Shown here: positions 21,031 to 32,601 of the stretch, piece by piece
How positions within the stretch are numbered: the stretch's first letter is position 1
How the letters are laid out: each line of letters starts with the position of its first letter
Assembly: GCF_030272615.1 (NCBI RefSeq)
Contig: NC_081406.1
Location: 166,763,521-166,827,520 of the forward strand
Reading direction: 5' to 3'
DNA: 64,000 nucleotides
DNA from: Cryptomeria japonica
Lineage: Eukaryota > Streptophyta > Pinopsida > Cupressales > Cupressaceae
Made by a program: the position numbers and the translations under genes
Notes under the pieces: model-generated
The model's database searches: none
The model's input: only the letters and a program-made list of their open reading frames with translations
Told to the model about the DNA's origin: nothing

Positions 21031-21552
21031 GTTATTGAAATAATTTCTAAATTTCTATTGTATTAATATAAATAAAGATGTTTAAAGTGTAAACTCTTTT
21101 GTCATATGTGTGACTCTATGACTTATGGGCCTGCCCTGTGTACATTATTGAAAGGTGACGATCTTTCAAATAATGAACACCTGTATTGATCATTGTAAGG
21201 TGACAACTTTACAAGGATCTATCCACTATCATGATGAATATCATGTGACTTGATATTCATGGACATATCATGATATTTTATATCTCTTGAGCTTAGTGAT
21301 AGATATCATGAGACTTGATATCAGTTGAATATCATTATGCTTCTTATGAGATGATCATGGTGGGTATTATGTGACGTAATATCCATGGAAATGCCATGAC
21401 CTGTTATGATAAACATCATGAGACGTGATGTCAGTGCACATATCATAACTAGGATGTTTATGTGAAGAATGTCATGTGACTTGATGTTCTTAATTCATCC
21501 TTCAATATCACGAGTTAGGTGATATCTCAATACTTAATCATCTTCCTTAGCT
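21031..21552 (+). repeat. Copia1 3' untranslated region with ATATCATG repeats
   Basis: Between pol and the polypurine tract there is no ORF. From about 21225 to 21500 a degenerate unit ATATCATG(T/A)GACTTGATAT recurs five or six times, with GATATC-type half sites on both sides. Further upstream AAGGTGACGATCTTTCAAAT (about 21150) has a diverged counterpart (AAGGTGACGATCTT) near 62690 in the Copia3 remnant. Confidence 0.7.
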
Positions 21553-21561
21553 AAGAGGGAG
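21553..21561 (+). promoter_or_regulatory. Copia1 polypurine tract
   Basis: AAGAGGGAG immediately precedes the 3' LTR start TGTTGATG. This is the expected primer site for plus-strand DNA synthesis. Confidence 0.85.
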
Positions 21562-22248
21562 TGTTGATGAATGATAGCATCGGTCAGACGAAATGATGAA
21601 TTAATATGAATCCTACATAAACATGTATGTATGTATGTCAGTCCACCATATGAACTGGCATACATACACACATACTTCATTCTTGTGTGAATAAAACATA
21701 ATCATATTTCATGCCGTCTTTCTATGCCTGAACAAATCTCCATTCTGATTTGTATGTGATCAGATCCTTGTCTTTTCTCCTGCCTTGAATCGTGGAAGGA
21801 TATCCAAGGCTTAATACATCCAACGAGTTCGAGGTTGCATGATCGTATTGATTGATCAAAAATTCATGTTCGCATTTATTAATATCGAACTTATAAATAA
21901 ATCGACGGTTGTGTTTGTGAATTAGTTATATGATAGTTAACAAATCTTTAGGCAAATGCATCCCTTGGGACACGTTGTGTGTGGACATGCCTCCACGTTG
22001 TGGAGACATGTCCCCACATAACGTGCCCCTATTGAAGATATAAATACAAACCGATTTCAAAGGAGAAATAATAAAAAATAAAAAATTATGCTCTCTCCAT
22101 TGAATCAACAAATACAGTGTTAGAAATTAAACTCCAGCACCATTAACATATTGTTGACTTTCATCTTGAAGGATTAGAATTCTCGATATTAAATCTGCAC
22201 ATTCAACAAATAATATTAGTCTGATATAAATTTAATCCTATTTTAATA
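21562..22248 (+). repeat. Copia1 3' LTR
   Basis: 687 bp from TGTTGATGAATG to TTTTAATA. The 5' LTR ends TTTTAACA, so the last CA has become TA here. TATAAATA lies at 22039-22046. Its complete left part shows what is missing from the 5' LTR. Confidence 0.9.
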
Positions 22249-22711
22249 GAAATCATTACCGGTTTGATGATTTCTTCATCGGTCCTTAAACCCTACTAAA
22301 ACCTTAGCAAAACTTCATCGGAAATTTGAAACATGCCTTTCGGTAATCATCATAAGTTTCCGGTTTCAATCAGATACACCTTTCCATGACACAAATTCAC
22401 CATCCAAACCACAAATCACCAATCATTACCGATCTTTTGATACAATCAAAACAATTCAGCTTTACCGGTTAAAGTCCTATTTCACGGACTTTAGTTCTCT
22501 GCCGATAAACCCTATCATCCAGTAAACCCTATCATTTAAATGACAAAACAAAACATCAGGAACATCATTTTGCATCAGTTGCCATCAATGACAACACAAA
22601 TAACTGATCAAATCATCTATTCATAGAATCTCAATCTCTTCATCACAAATAGAACTCTATCCTTTACCGGTGCAATCATCCAACTTCAACTGCAACACCT
22701 CATTTGTATTA
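22249..22711. other. Unassigned segment right of Copia1
   Basis: No gene is recognisable. The word TTACCGGT or TTCCGGT recurs (at about 22257, 22352, 22464 and 22664), together with AAACCCTATCAT twice near 22510-22540. It may be an unshared U3 part of the LTR to its right or the older insertion target. Confidence 0.35.
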
Positions 22712-24741
22712 GTTATGCCAAATGCCAACAATCGCACCCAAAGGCTCCGAAAGCTCGAAACTCAAAGACTAAGGGCGAAAACTAAAGTTAAGCAAAATCG
22801 CGTACTTCGGGCCAAAGGGCCCAAATTTTTAAAAAAGAGAAGAATGCAAGCCAAGATCGTGCAAAAGGCCCAAAAGGCTCTGAGTTTGAAAAGGAAACAA
22901 CTTAAGAAAAATCGCACAATTCACCCCAAAATCCTGAAATTCTAAAGGAGGCGGCATTTTAACATGTTTTGAAAGATGTCGCCCAAAGTCAAAACCACGC
23001 AAAAAGGCTAGAAAGCCTGAATTTGGAAAGATGTTTTTTTTTTTAACTTAAAAGTAAAACAAAAAATCGCACATTTCTTCAATTAGGGTCGAGTTTCTCC
23101 CTTAGTCGCAAAAATAAATGAAAAGATAAAGATGCAAAATTTATAAGGGGGAGCATGTTTTTTAACAAAGTCTCACATTTTCACTCACAAGGCTGAGTTT
23201 TCCTCAACAAGGAGCATTTAGGAGAACAAATCGCACAATTACAAATTCAATCCCGAGTTTCATCCAAATGGAAGTTAGGCATTCAAAATCAGAGTCAAAA
23301 TCGCCCAAAACAATTAAAATGGCCGAATTTCATTATCAAAGAGAAGGCGTTTAAACTACAGAGCCTAACGTTACCTAAATAGATTTAATTTTTGTTGAAT
23401 TAATTTATTTAATTTTTCAAAATAATTAATCCAAGTCAAAATTGATTATTCGCAGATCAACGACATTCGAGAAGAGCTAGAGCGTCAACTTGAAGCATAA
23501 AGTGAAGACTCGATCGCAATCAACGCTGGAAGAGGAAATGAGGAACGTGCTGCAAGGCGCAAGGTCGAAGCGGCAAATTACAGGGAAGCGCGCCACCACT
23601 AAATCAAAGTTGAAGTCCACAAACCAAACTGAGGACAAAGAACACACATGGTGCTACAAGTCTATGCACTCTCAGAAATGCACAACTAGAAGATATTCCA
23701 GAAAATCAGTTTTTAAAAAACTAAAATGCTTTATTGGAAAAAAACTGCCCGTCGATCCCGTTCAAGATATTTTAAAATAAGGGGGCACGGATCAATTATG
23801 TCCAACTACTTGATTGACCAGATTGAAGCCAAACAATTGTAGGTAGTTGAGAATATGGCTGGGAGGATAATTGAGGAATGAATGGGCATGGACTAAAGCT
23901 GCCAAGTACTAGAAGGCAGATTAGGACTATTGGAAGCAATCAATCTTGGCCTCTAATTCAGAATTATAAAATCTATAAAAGGCATCTCTCATTGTAAAGG
24001 GTTAGCTTTTTAGTAGTTAGGAATAGAGTAGAACTGCTGCAGAAATTGTTGTAATAGCAGCTGAAATCAATATATGGACATTGGTTTGGTGTTTATCATC
24101 TTGGTTTTATTCTATTTGTATGGTTTCCTTCAGCAGGTTTAGATAGATCCTTTTTGGTATGCATGTATTTGATGGATTTAGGTTCATACCATTGGGGATA
24201 TATTGATTGTGTATCCTTGTGTATGGTTAGTCTGAGCCTTTAAAATTGTGTTTAGTTCAATTGCAGATGTTCGTCTGAGCTACGCCAAAATTGGGTGCTT
24301 AGGTATGCACTTGCAATTTGAAAATCTTCTAAGTCTCCCTTGAAGATTGCACCGTTCTTGTGAGGTTGTGAGTTATTGTGGCCAAGCAGGGGTTGGTTAT
24401 GTCGAATCCATCTACCCGCATACCAATCTTGTTAATTTTAGGTCTCCTAAACCCTTCTCCTTTGCTTTATTCCCCAACTTGAGAAACGTAGCAGCTTAGG
24501 ATGCAGACCAGCCCGTTGCAAAACGTAAGGCCCCTTGTGCTCCTAGCAAAACACATCAACCGTTGAGCCATCCCGCAGTCATGAACTGACATTTGGAACC
24601 TTGAGGTTGTCTCCTTTGATCAATTAAAAAAAGCATTAGGGATTCCTTATACAAGAGAGGATAGGATTACTCAATGAGTAAATATTCTATTCTATGTTGG
24701 CTGGAAAGAGTTGTAGCGATAAGATTTTATCCACGTCAACA
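22712..24741 (+). repeat. Partial LTR of the LARD-A superfamily
   Basis: The right part is homologous to the solo LTR and to LARD-A: CGTAAGGCCCCTTG (24515), GGAACCTTGAGGTTG (24596) and the terminus CCACGTCAACA at 24741. TATAAAAGG at 23974-23982 matches the TATA position of the solo LTR. The left part contains repeated AATCGCAC...CCAAA words at irregular 56-88 bp spacing. The left boundary is not clear; Copia1 may have landed in this LTR. The following base starts Gypsy2 gag, with no primer site between them, so this is an insertion into Gypsy2 and not its own LTR. Confidence 0.6.
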
Positions 24742-25489
24742 AGAAGTTCCAACATACTCAGGAAGTCTTAATGGAGAAGACTTGATAGATTGGATAAATG
24801 ATTTAGACAAGTATTTTGAGTATGAAGGTGTAATAAAAGATGAGAGGGTTAAGTTTGCGTCTACTAGATTAAAGGGCCACGCTACAATGTGGTGGGACTT
24901 TGTCCAAATTGAGAGAAGGCTGAATAATGAGAGAATTCACTCATGGGACCGAATGGTGGCTAAATTGAGAGCTAAGTTCCTTCCTGTTGATTATCAAACC
25001 AATCTTTTTAAGAGGTTACAGAATTTGAAGCAAAAATATATGTTTGTAAAGGATTATACAGAAGAGTTTTGCAAGTTGGTAATCAGATCAGGGGATAGTG
25101 AGGAAGATCGGGAGAAGATAGCTCGTTATATGAATGGCCTAAAGTATAGTCTTCAAGACGAATTGAGTCTTGTGTCCCCTAGAAGCTTAGAAGAAGCTTA
25201 TCGATTTTCTCTAAAGGCAGAAGAGAAGTTGCAAAGGAAGCGGAGTCAACAAGAGAAGAAGAGAGGAAGAGGGTTCAGAGGAAGGGGACAACAAACAAGT
25301 AGAGAGCAGCAACATCACCAAGGAGAAGAGGTTGGAAGTTCCAGTATAGTAGCAACTAATGACAGAGGAGGTTTCCAAAATAAAGGGGGCAGGTCTTATG
25401 GTAGAGGTGGTTCTCAAGGTAGAGGAAGAGGATTTGCCAAGAAGTGCTTTAAATGCAATCAATATGGACACGAGTTGGGAATGTGCTAA
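24742..25489 (+). pseudogene. Gypsy2 gag, 5'-truncated
   Basis: From EVPTYSGSLNGEDLIDWIND onward this is a Gypsy gag capsid domain (RLKGHATMWWD, KFLPVDYQTNLFKRLQNL, LSLVSPRSLEEAYRFSLKAE), then an Arg/Gly-rich tail and a zinc knuckle beginning CFKCNQYGHE. The nominal ATG at 24674 lies in LTR sequence; the true N-terminus is lost. A frameshift falls inside the zinc knuckle at about 25480; in the next frame its last Cys and the pol reading appear. Confidence 0.85.
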
Positions 25490-26530
25490 GTATTCCCAAG
25501 GAAGATATATGAAATTTGAGAAAAGTAATCAAATCGTGCATGCTAACCAAGAAAGTCTGGGGTCTCCAGTACACCACAAAGATGAACTTGAGTCAGGAGA
25601 ATCTTTGTTGCCCAAAAGAGTATTGCTGAAACCTCAAAAGGAAAGTCAAAAGCCTATTCAAACGAGATTATTGTTCAAAACCAAGTGTAAGTCACAAGGT
25701 AAATGTTGCAAACTCATTATAGATAGTGGTAGTATAGATAACATTGTTGCAACTGAAATGGTAGAAAAGTTAGATCTTAAAAGGATCAAGCATCCCTCTC
25801 CCTACAAGGTGTCTTGGTTACAAAAAGGTCATCAATTATTGGTGAGTGAGCAGGCCTATGTTGAATTGCATATTGGAAGCTATAGGGACAGTGTTTTGTG
25901 TGATGTAATGCCCATGGATGTGTGTCATGTATTGCTTGGAAGACAGTGGCAATTTGACAGGAAAGCAGTGCATGATGGAAGGGAGAACACATATACCATT
26001 GAAAAGGATGGAGAGAAGAACACCTTGATGCCAATAAAGGAGAAAGAAGAAGGCAACAGCGGTAGCAACAACAGCAAGGTGATGATGGTAAGTGGTAAAG
26101 AGTTTTTGCATGATTTGAAGAATGAAGAAATTGGTTATGCTTTGGTTCTTAAACCTAGAAGTGATTTGTCTTCCTCAAATGTTGGTGATTTGCCTATTGA
26201 AGTGCAAGATATTTTGAATGAGCATAGGGATATAATTGCATCTGATTTGCCTAGTGAATTGCCTCCTATGAGGAGCATTAGCCATCATATGGATTTGATT
26301 CCGGGGGCCAGCCTTCCTAACAAAGCTGCTTATAGGTTAACACTTATGAAGAATGAAGAAATAAGGAAGCAAGTGGAAGAACTTTCGAAGAAGGGTTTGA
26401 TAAGGGAGAGCCTAAGTCCATGTGTTGTTCCTACCATGCTAGTTCCAAAGAAAGGAGGGGAATGGCGCATGTGCACTGACTCAAGGGCCATTAACAAGAT
26501 TACAATAAGATATCGGTTTTCCATACCATG
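25482..26530 (+). pseudogene. Gypsy2 protease and N-terminal reverse transcriptase
   Basis: Continues in the second frame from the zinc knuckle. The protease centres on LIIDSGSIDNIV, with CHVLLGRQWQFD near its end. The RT begins at about 26190 (LNEHRDIIASDLP) and includes RESLSPCVVPTMLVPKKGGEWRMC in two overlapping conserved blocks. A TGA at 26529-26531, in the position of the Arg in the usual PRIED-like word, fits a CGA-to-TGA change. Reading resumes at once in the same frame. Confidence 0.85.
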
Positions 26531-26531
26531 A

Positions 26532-27787
26532 ATAGAGGATCTTATGGATTGTTTGAGTGGCTCCAAATATTTTTCCAAAATAGATCTGAAAAGCGGCTAC
26601 CATCAAATAAGAATCCGACCAGGGGATGAATGGAAGACAAACTTTAAAACTAGCGATGGGTTGTACAAATGGTTAGTTATGCCTTTTGGATTGTCTAATG
26701 CCCCTAGCATCTTTATAAGATTAATGAATGAGGTTTTGAAACCATTTCTTGGTAAATTTGTAATTGTATTTTTGGATGACATTTTGGTGTTTAGCAGGTC
26801 TAAAGAAGAGCATACAAAACATTTGAGGATGGTATTGAAGAGGTTACATGAAGAAAAGTTGCAGATTAGCTTGAAGAAATGTGTGTTCATGCAGACCGAG
26901 CTGATTTATTTGGGCTTTGTGGTGTCCAAATATGGACTAAAGATGGATAAGGAGAAGGTACAAGCCATCCTTGATTGGGCAAGACCGAGAAGTGTAATGG
27001 AGGTAAGAAGCTTTCATGGTCTTTCTAGTTTTTATAGAAAGTTTATCAGAAAATTCAGTCATGTAGTGGCACCTATACTTGAGACCATAAAAGGGAGTAA
27101 AAGGCCATTTGTGTGGACTAAGGAGGCCGAAAAAAAATTCAGATTTCTTAAGAAGGTAAGTGAGCAGCCCATTCTTGCTTTGCCTAATTTTGACAAGGTG
27201 TTTCAATTAGAATGTGATGCTAGTGGGTTAGTAATTGGGGCAGTCCTAAGCCAAGAAGGTAAATCGGTTGCATATTTCAATGCGAAGCTTAACGATGCTA
27301 AGAGTAAATATTCTTCTTATGATTTGGAATTATATGCTTTGGTTCAATCTCTTAAGAAATGGAGACATTATTTACTAAGTAAGGAGTTTGTTGTGTATAT
27401 AGATAACCATGCTTTGCAATTCATTCATAGCCAACAAAAGTTGAATCAAAAGCATGCTAAATGCGTTGAGTATCTTCAAAGTTTTAATTTTGTTTTGAAA
27501 CATAAGAGTGGCCAAATAAATAAAGTTGTTGATGCTTTAAGTAGGAAGAATTTTCTGCTATGTGAGATACAAACTAACAGTGTGGGTTTTGAAGGCTTGA
27601 AGGAATTATATACAGAGGATGTTGGCTTTAAGGAAGCATATGAAGCTTGCCTTGATCCTATTTGCAGGAATAGAGAGCCTTGGATGGAATACATGATTGA
27701 AGAAGGTTTGCTATTCAAGGGGAACAAGTTGTGTATCCCTCGAGGCTCCATGAGGGATAATTTGTTGAAGGAAAAACATAACGGTAG
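26532..27787 (+). pseudogene. Gypsy2 reverse transcriptase, RNase H and integrase start
   Basis: Open to the LTR junction. RT: SKIDLKSGYHQIRI, VMPFGLSNAPS and the catalytic VFLDDILVFSR at about 26769. RNase H: LECDASGLVIGAVLSQ, YSSYDLELYALV. The integrase N-terminal region is reached (RDNLLKEKH) but stops at 27787, where the LTR begins; the HHCC site and DDE core are missing. The last codons of the open frame (to 27836) are LTR sequence. Confidence 0.88.
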
Positions 27788-30062
27788 TGTTGATGTGTTT
27801 TTTACGCACATGCAAACAAAGAGTAAAATATCATAAGTATCTTATCCTCTCTTGAACAAAATCTCTCGGATGTTGAAGATTAGCTTTTACGGATCATTCG
27901 AGACGACTCCAAGGTTCATGAATGTAGGGTCTCTACATATGGATAAGCTCTGTTGGTTTGATGTGATTATGCTGGAATCACAAGAGGACTTACATTCGAA
28001 TGCTTGAATGTTTGATTTGCTGGAACTTAGATCCTATCTACTCAATTGGAAGATAAAAAAGAGCAAAGAGGTAGGGTTTGAGAGAGTCTATGCTAGGACC
28101 TAGAATGTAAGAAGATGAATGAATGACTTTATGGAATCCTACTGGACAAGGTCTCACCATCAAATAGAACAATTTGACACAAGCTCAGTGCAATCTTCTA
28201 AGGACGTTTCAAAGATGTTCGAACCATTACCACCAAACATTGATCATCATTCAAGTTAATGCATAAACAATGAATGTAGGATGATTCGAGTTCAAGCTCA
28301 TGTTATTCCAGTTGACCACACAAGGCACGCTCACAATCAGTAAGAGGCTAGTGGTATGGACTAAGAAGATTCCACATGAATACATTCAACAACTTCTTCC
28401 ATTCATTCTAATTTATTTATCATCTAACATGAGGATCCAACAAAAAACCGTGCACATTGTAAAGAAACAACTCACTTCACCATAACTTCAATGAAAATAG
28501 AGTTCATTTACAACTTAGGCAGCAATTTTTGCCTTCTCTTCCTACTTTACTCTTAACTTCTATTCTATTCTCTTTAGACTATCTATTGGCTATTAACTAC
28601 TGCTATTAGCTATTCTCCAACTATTAACCTTTACAAATGAAGAACTTAAGCCTTTTATAGTGCTCTCAATTTACAATTCAACAATTTAGATCAATTTGAG
28701 ATCAATGGCCAAGATTTTACAATGAAAACCCTAATTAGGGTTTGTTACAACAGACTCTCCTTAGCCAATGAGAAAATTACATTTCATGAGTGTGGACCAA
28801 TAGATATCAAGGGTAGGTACATCGGAGTTTGCGCCATCACTTGTAATTCAGTTACGTTGCATCTAGACATGTTAAGGTAGACCTTCCCTAATTGGTGAGT
28901 GGTGACTAGGATGATGACTAGGATGCCACTTCAACAACTTGCACTTGTAGAGTTGACTTGTCACCATGAAGGAATGTTGAGAGATATCTCTTGATACTCA
29001 ACATTATTCAGTTGCTTAATGTTATGATGATGATGAGAATTATTGATGTAGCTAGATCCTTCTTCCATCCTTGCTTGCTTGCCTTCGAGTGATTGCATGA
29101 TCTCTTCCTTTAGATCCTAACTCCAATCTTCTTTATGCCTCCAAGGTGTGATGAGAGTCTTTGACTATCTTGAGATCTTCTCCCCTTGATGTTCTTGTAT
29201 TTGCATGATGAAGCCTTTTGATCTTGCATAGTGGTGATAGGAAGTATTTGTCATGGTCAAGTCATCCATCCATCCTTGCTTGTATATCTTGCCTTGGGTG
29301 ATTGCATGATCTTTCCTTCCATATCTGCAAAACAAAGCAAGTGTAATATCAAACCCATATGATTTCTTAATTTTGATACAATCTCTGATTTTGAATGATT
29401 GCAATCAATAAGTTCATTGGGCAATTTGAATGCCCTAGGGCAAATCTAGGCTATCTAAAGATGGATTTTCTGGTTGATAGGCCTCCTAGCTGAGCGAATT
29501 CTCTTTTCCTCAATACTTAAATGATAAATTCGCCTTCTCAAGACATCAAACCTGCATCCTCAATAATGGATTTTGCCTATATGCTGGATGAAATTCGCAA
29601 ATATACTGATGAAATTCTTTGTCCTGCTGGAGCAATTCGCTGACCTGCCACTGATGGAGAGAAAAATGTTTGAATTGATGCTTAGAATGAGTGATTTGAC
29701 CTTCCCTTTATATGCGATCTAGGCTAAAGATAGAAGGCCGACCTGATTTAGCATGAATAAAAATACAAATTAACTTTCAAAGCGTTGGCCGACTTGATCT
29801 CTTCTTAGCAATTTGAAATTTCGAATTTGTTTAGGTGCCAAAATACTTCTCTTGTTGAATTTCGCTTTGGATCTCATGCAATCGCTCTATGTCCTTGCCA
29901 AAGACGGGACCTATAATAAAGTTCGCTAGCTGAACTTTCTAAGAACAAGCCTCCTAAGGCAGTTTGCTCTCTGACCAACCTAAGGACAAGTTCTAAAACA
30001 TAATTCGCTCACTAACTTTTGAGAGGACAAGACCTAAATGAGATTTTCGCTCTTTGTTCAGA
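27788..30062 (-). repeat. Truncated LARD-A-type LTR, minus orientation
   Basis: Starts TGTTGATGTGTTTTTTACGC and aligns with the left part of the LARD-A LTR: TATCTTATCCTCTCTTGAA, GGGTCTCTACAT, GGACTTACAT, AATCACA. A minus-strand TATA box is at 28651-28660. Around 29700-29870 it resembles LARD-A 6750-7060 (GGCCGAC words). It ends abruptly near 30062, inside the U3, against Copia2. No protein is encoded. Confidence 0.78.
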
Positions 30063-31750
30063 AATAGTTATTGATCAAACCAAAGAATAGGAAGAGGTTG
30101 AGAAAGATCAAGAACAACAAGATCCTCATACTCCTATTCTCAAAAGGTCCACAACACAACAATATCCAATTGACGGGTGTAGACAAATAGTTTTTTATTG
30201 TATATTTACTTTATTAAGTATTGGTGATGAACCTAGATCCTATAGGAAAATGATTTCAAAAAAAGATTGTGATTCTTAGCAACAAGTCATGCTAGAGGAG
30301 ATGATGGCATTAGAATCATGTGATACATGAGATCTTGTTCATTTTCACAAAGGAAGATAACCATTGGTTGCAAATGTGTCTACAAAAAGAAATTTGGAGT
30401 AGACGACTCATTGGAAAAGTACAAAGCTAGACTGGTAGCTAAGGGCTACTCCTAGAGAGGAGTTGATTCTAGTGATGTTTTCTCTCCTTTTTTTAAATTA
30501 TATTCTATTAGATTGCTTTTATCCATTGTTGTAGCTAATTATTGTGAGATTTGAGTAAATGAATGTTAAAAATGTTTTTTTTTCCACAGAGACTTGGAAA
30601 AGGAAATTTATATGCAAAAAACCTAAACGTTTTGAGGTAAAAGGAAAGGAACATTTAGTTTGTAGGTTTCAACAATCTCTTTATGGTTTAAAATAGTCTT
30701 TCTAAATGTGGTGTCAAAAAATTTGATTCATTTGTCATGAAATTGGATTTTGTTAGAAGTGAAGAAGATCACCATGTATACATTAAATATATCAATGATC
30801 ATATCCTAATTATTGTCTTGTATGTGGGTGATATGCTACTTATCAATAATTCTGAGGTGATGATTAGTGAGATAAAAGCTCAACTTTAAGGGGCATTTGA
30901 TGTGAAGGAATTGGAAGCTGCAAGGTATATACTTGGCATGGAAATCAAAAGAGATCAAGTAAACATGAAGCTTTGGTTATCACAAAGTAAGTATGTTGGC
31001 ACTATTTTGAACATGTTTAATATGCAAGATTGTAGACCAATAAGAATTCTTTTACAGGTTGTCACTAAGCTTTCATTAGATATGTGTTCTAAGAATGATG
31101 ATGATTTAGACGATATTTCTAATGTTTCTTATGTTGGTGTTGTAGGAAATTTAATGTATGGCATGGTTTGTACTAGACCATATATTGCATAAGTAGTGGG
31201 AGTTTTAAGAAGGCTTATGTCTAACCCTGGTAGAGAACATTGGAATCATGATAAGAGGTTGCTTAGATATTTGCAAGGAAATTATGATTAATGTTTAGAA
31301 TATTTTAGAACTAATGGTGTGGATAAGACATTAGACATACAGGGATTTGTTGATGTAAATTGGGTAGGTGACTTGGATAGTTGAAGGTCCACTAGTGGGT
31401 ATGTGTTTACTTTGTTTGGAGGAGAAGTGAGTTGGATGAGTAAAATGCAGGTTACAATTGCTTTATCCACCACTAAAGTAGAGTACATGGCTGCTACCCC
31501 TATTTCTAAGGAGGCAATATGGTTACATTGTCAGAGTGCAATTGATTTAGCTAAGAATCCTATGTGTCATGCACGAACTAAGCATGTGGATATACAATAC
31601 CATTTTGTTCATGAGTTGATTGCAAATGGGCATATTGAGTTGAAGAAAATTGACACTCGGGTGAACGTTGCAGATTATCTCACCAAACCTATGAGCACAC
31701 AAGAGTTTACTTGGTGCAAAAAGGCCACATGCCTTGTTTCTTGCTCCTAG
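30063..31750 (+). pseudogene. Copia2 reverse transcriptase and RNase H, decayed
   Basis: Copia pol with the gag-to-integrase half missing. It begins in the integrase-RT linker and has many stops and frame changes. Readable blocks: the RT region near 30380-30480, LYVGDMLLI at about 30818 where the catalytic YVDD has become YVGD, KELEAARYILGMEIKRD at 30905, RNase H words VDVNWVGD and TTKVEYMAA, and the end NVADYLTKPM. Loss of the catalytic Asp and many stops show an old dead copy. Confidence 0.85.
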
Positions 31751-31809
31751 TTGATTCCATGATGGTGTGATTCCGCTAGCTCTCGCAAGGTATTCAAAAA
31801 GTGGGATAA

Positions 31810-32601
31810 TGTTGGGAACTAAGGTGTCTCCATCTTAGCAATTCAGATTATGTAATTATTATTATTTTATATTTTCCCATGGCTATTTGGCATTCATGTA
31901 ATTGAATAATTGTGCTCCATCATAAGGGGAATGAGTTTTATTAGTTGGCATCTTTGCCACGTGTCAATGCCTTAGAAATCAATTTATTTGTTGCCAAAGG
32001 ATGCCCATGAAGTGGTATAACATGTGGAAAACTTATTTTTGGAGATGTTATGATAGATTCTATGACAACTGTAAGGGCTAAAAGTGGGGTAAATCATTTT
32101 GGATGTGAGAATCACTTATTATGACATGCATAAGAGGATCCTTACATTTGTTAAATTAATAGTCAATGAAACATGTAAGAGTAGATCTCCTATATCTTGA
32201 GGATTCTTATGACATTTGTAAGGTGTAATGTCATGTAAGAGGCTATGTTTGGCATGTAGGAGTCATATGGATTTTTGGAACCTTGCTTTGGCCCATGGTA
32301 ATCTTTTATAGTGGTAAATTGAGCCCCCAAGGATCTATATATTGAGGGGCTGAGTTTGGAGACAAGTATGAGTTTGTTCAAGTTTTATTTTGCAGGGTTT
32401 ACGCTATCAAATTGAGGAGTGGAATTTGAGAGTTGTTTTGTAATATCATAATGCTACTAATACAAGTCTTTCATCTCTTCTTGGTGGAATTTTTTTCCGA
32501 AATTGTTTCTCCATGTAATTACAATCATATGTGTTTAATATTTTACGGTATTACCTTTTGATGTTATTGTTGATTTTTTTCTAATGATAACATTATTAAC
32601 A
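31810..32601 (+). repeat. Copia2 3' LTR (right end approximate)
   Basis: TGTTGGGAACTAAGG starts right after a purine-rich stretch ending AAAAAGTGGGATAA, which is the probable polypurine tract. A TATA-like CTATATATTG lies near 32333. The right end is placed at ATTATTAACA by the TG...CA rule only; there is no second LTR for comparison. Confidence 0.55.

Larger units (their letters stand above)
13491..22248 (+). mobile_element. Copia1 retrotransposon, interrupted twice
   Basis: Plus-strand Copia element. Order: partial 5' LTR, methionine-tRNA primer site, gag, protease, integrase, reverse transcriptase, RNase H, polypurine tract, 3' LTR. Integrase before RT is diagnostic of Copia. The 5' LTR is interrupted by Gypsy1 and the pol gene by a solo LTR at 16273-19380. 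The two LTRs differ at about 15 of 406 aligned bases plus two gaps. The coding region has several stops and a frameshift, so it is inactive. Confidence 0.92.
24742..27787 (+). mobile_element. Gypsy2 gag-pol body lacking both ends
   Basis: Gypsy order gag, protease, RT, RNase H, start of integrase, on the plus strand. Both ends are cut by LARD-A-type LTR termini: ACGTCAACA at 24741 and TGTTGATGTG at 27788. Neither its own LTRs nor a primer site is present. Confidence 0.85.

Noticed and set aside
21225-21500. Regularly repeated dyads as a CRISPR-like array
   Set aside because: Units are degenerate, spacers are not uniform, and the setting is a plant Copia 3' untranslated region.
22670-22945. 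Lys/Arg-rich 91-codon plus-strand ORF
   Set aside because: It lies wholly in the repeated AATCGCAC...CCAAA tract of an LTR and starts at a non-ATG codon; the composition reflects the repeat.
24480-24741. LTR at 22712-24741 as Gypsy2's own 5' LTR
   Set aside because: No primer site or gag N-terminus lies between its end and the gag capsid domain, and its U5 matches the LARD-A superfamily.
27788-27836. C-terminal end of the Gypsy2 pol frame
   Set aside because: It reads into an inserted LTR, so it is not part of the integrase.
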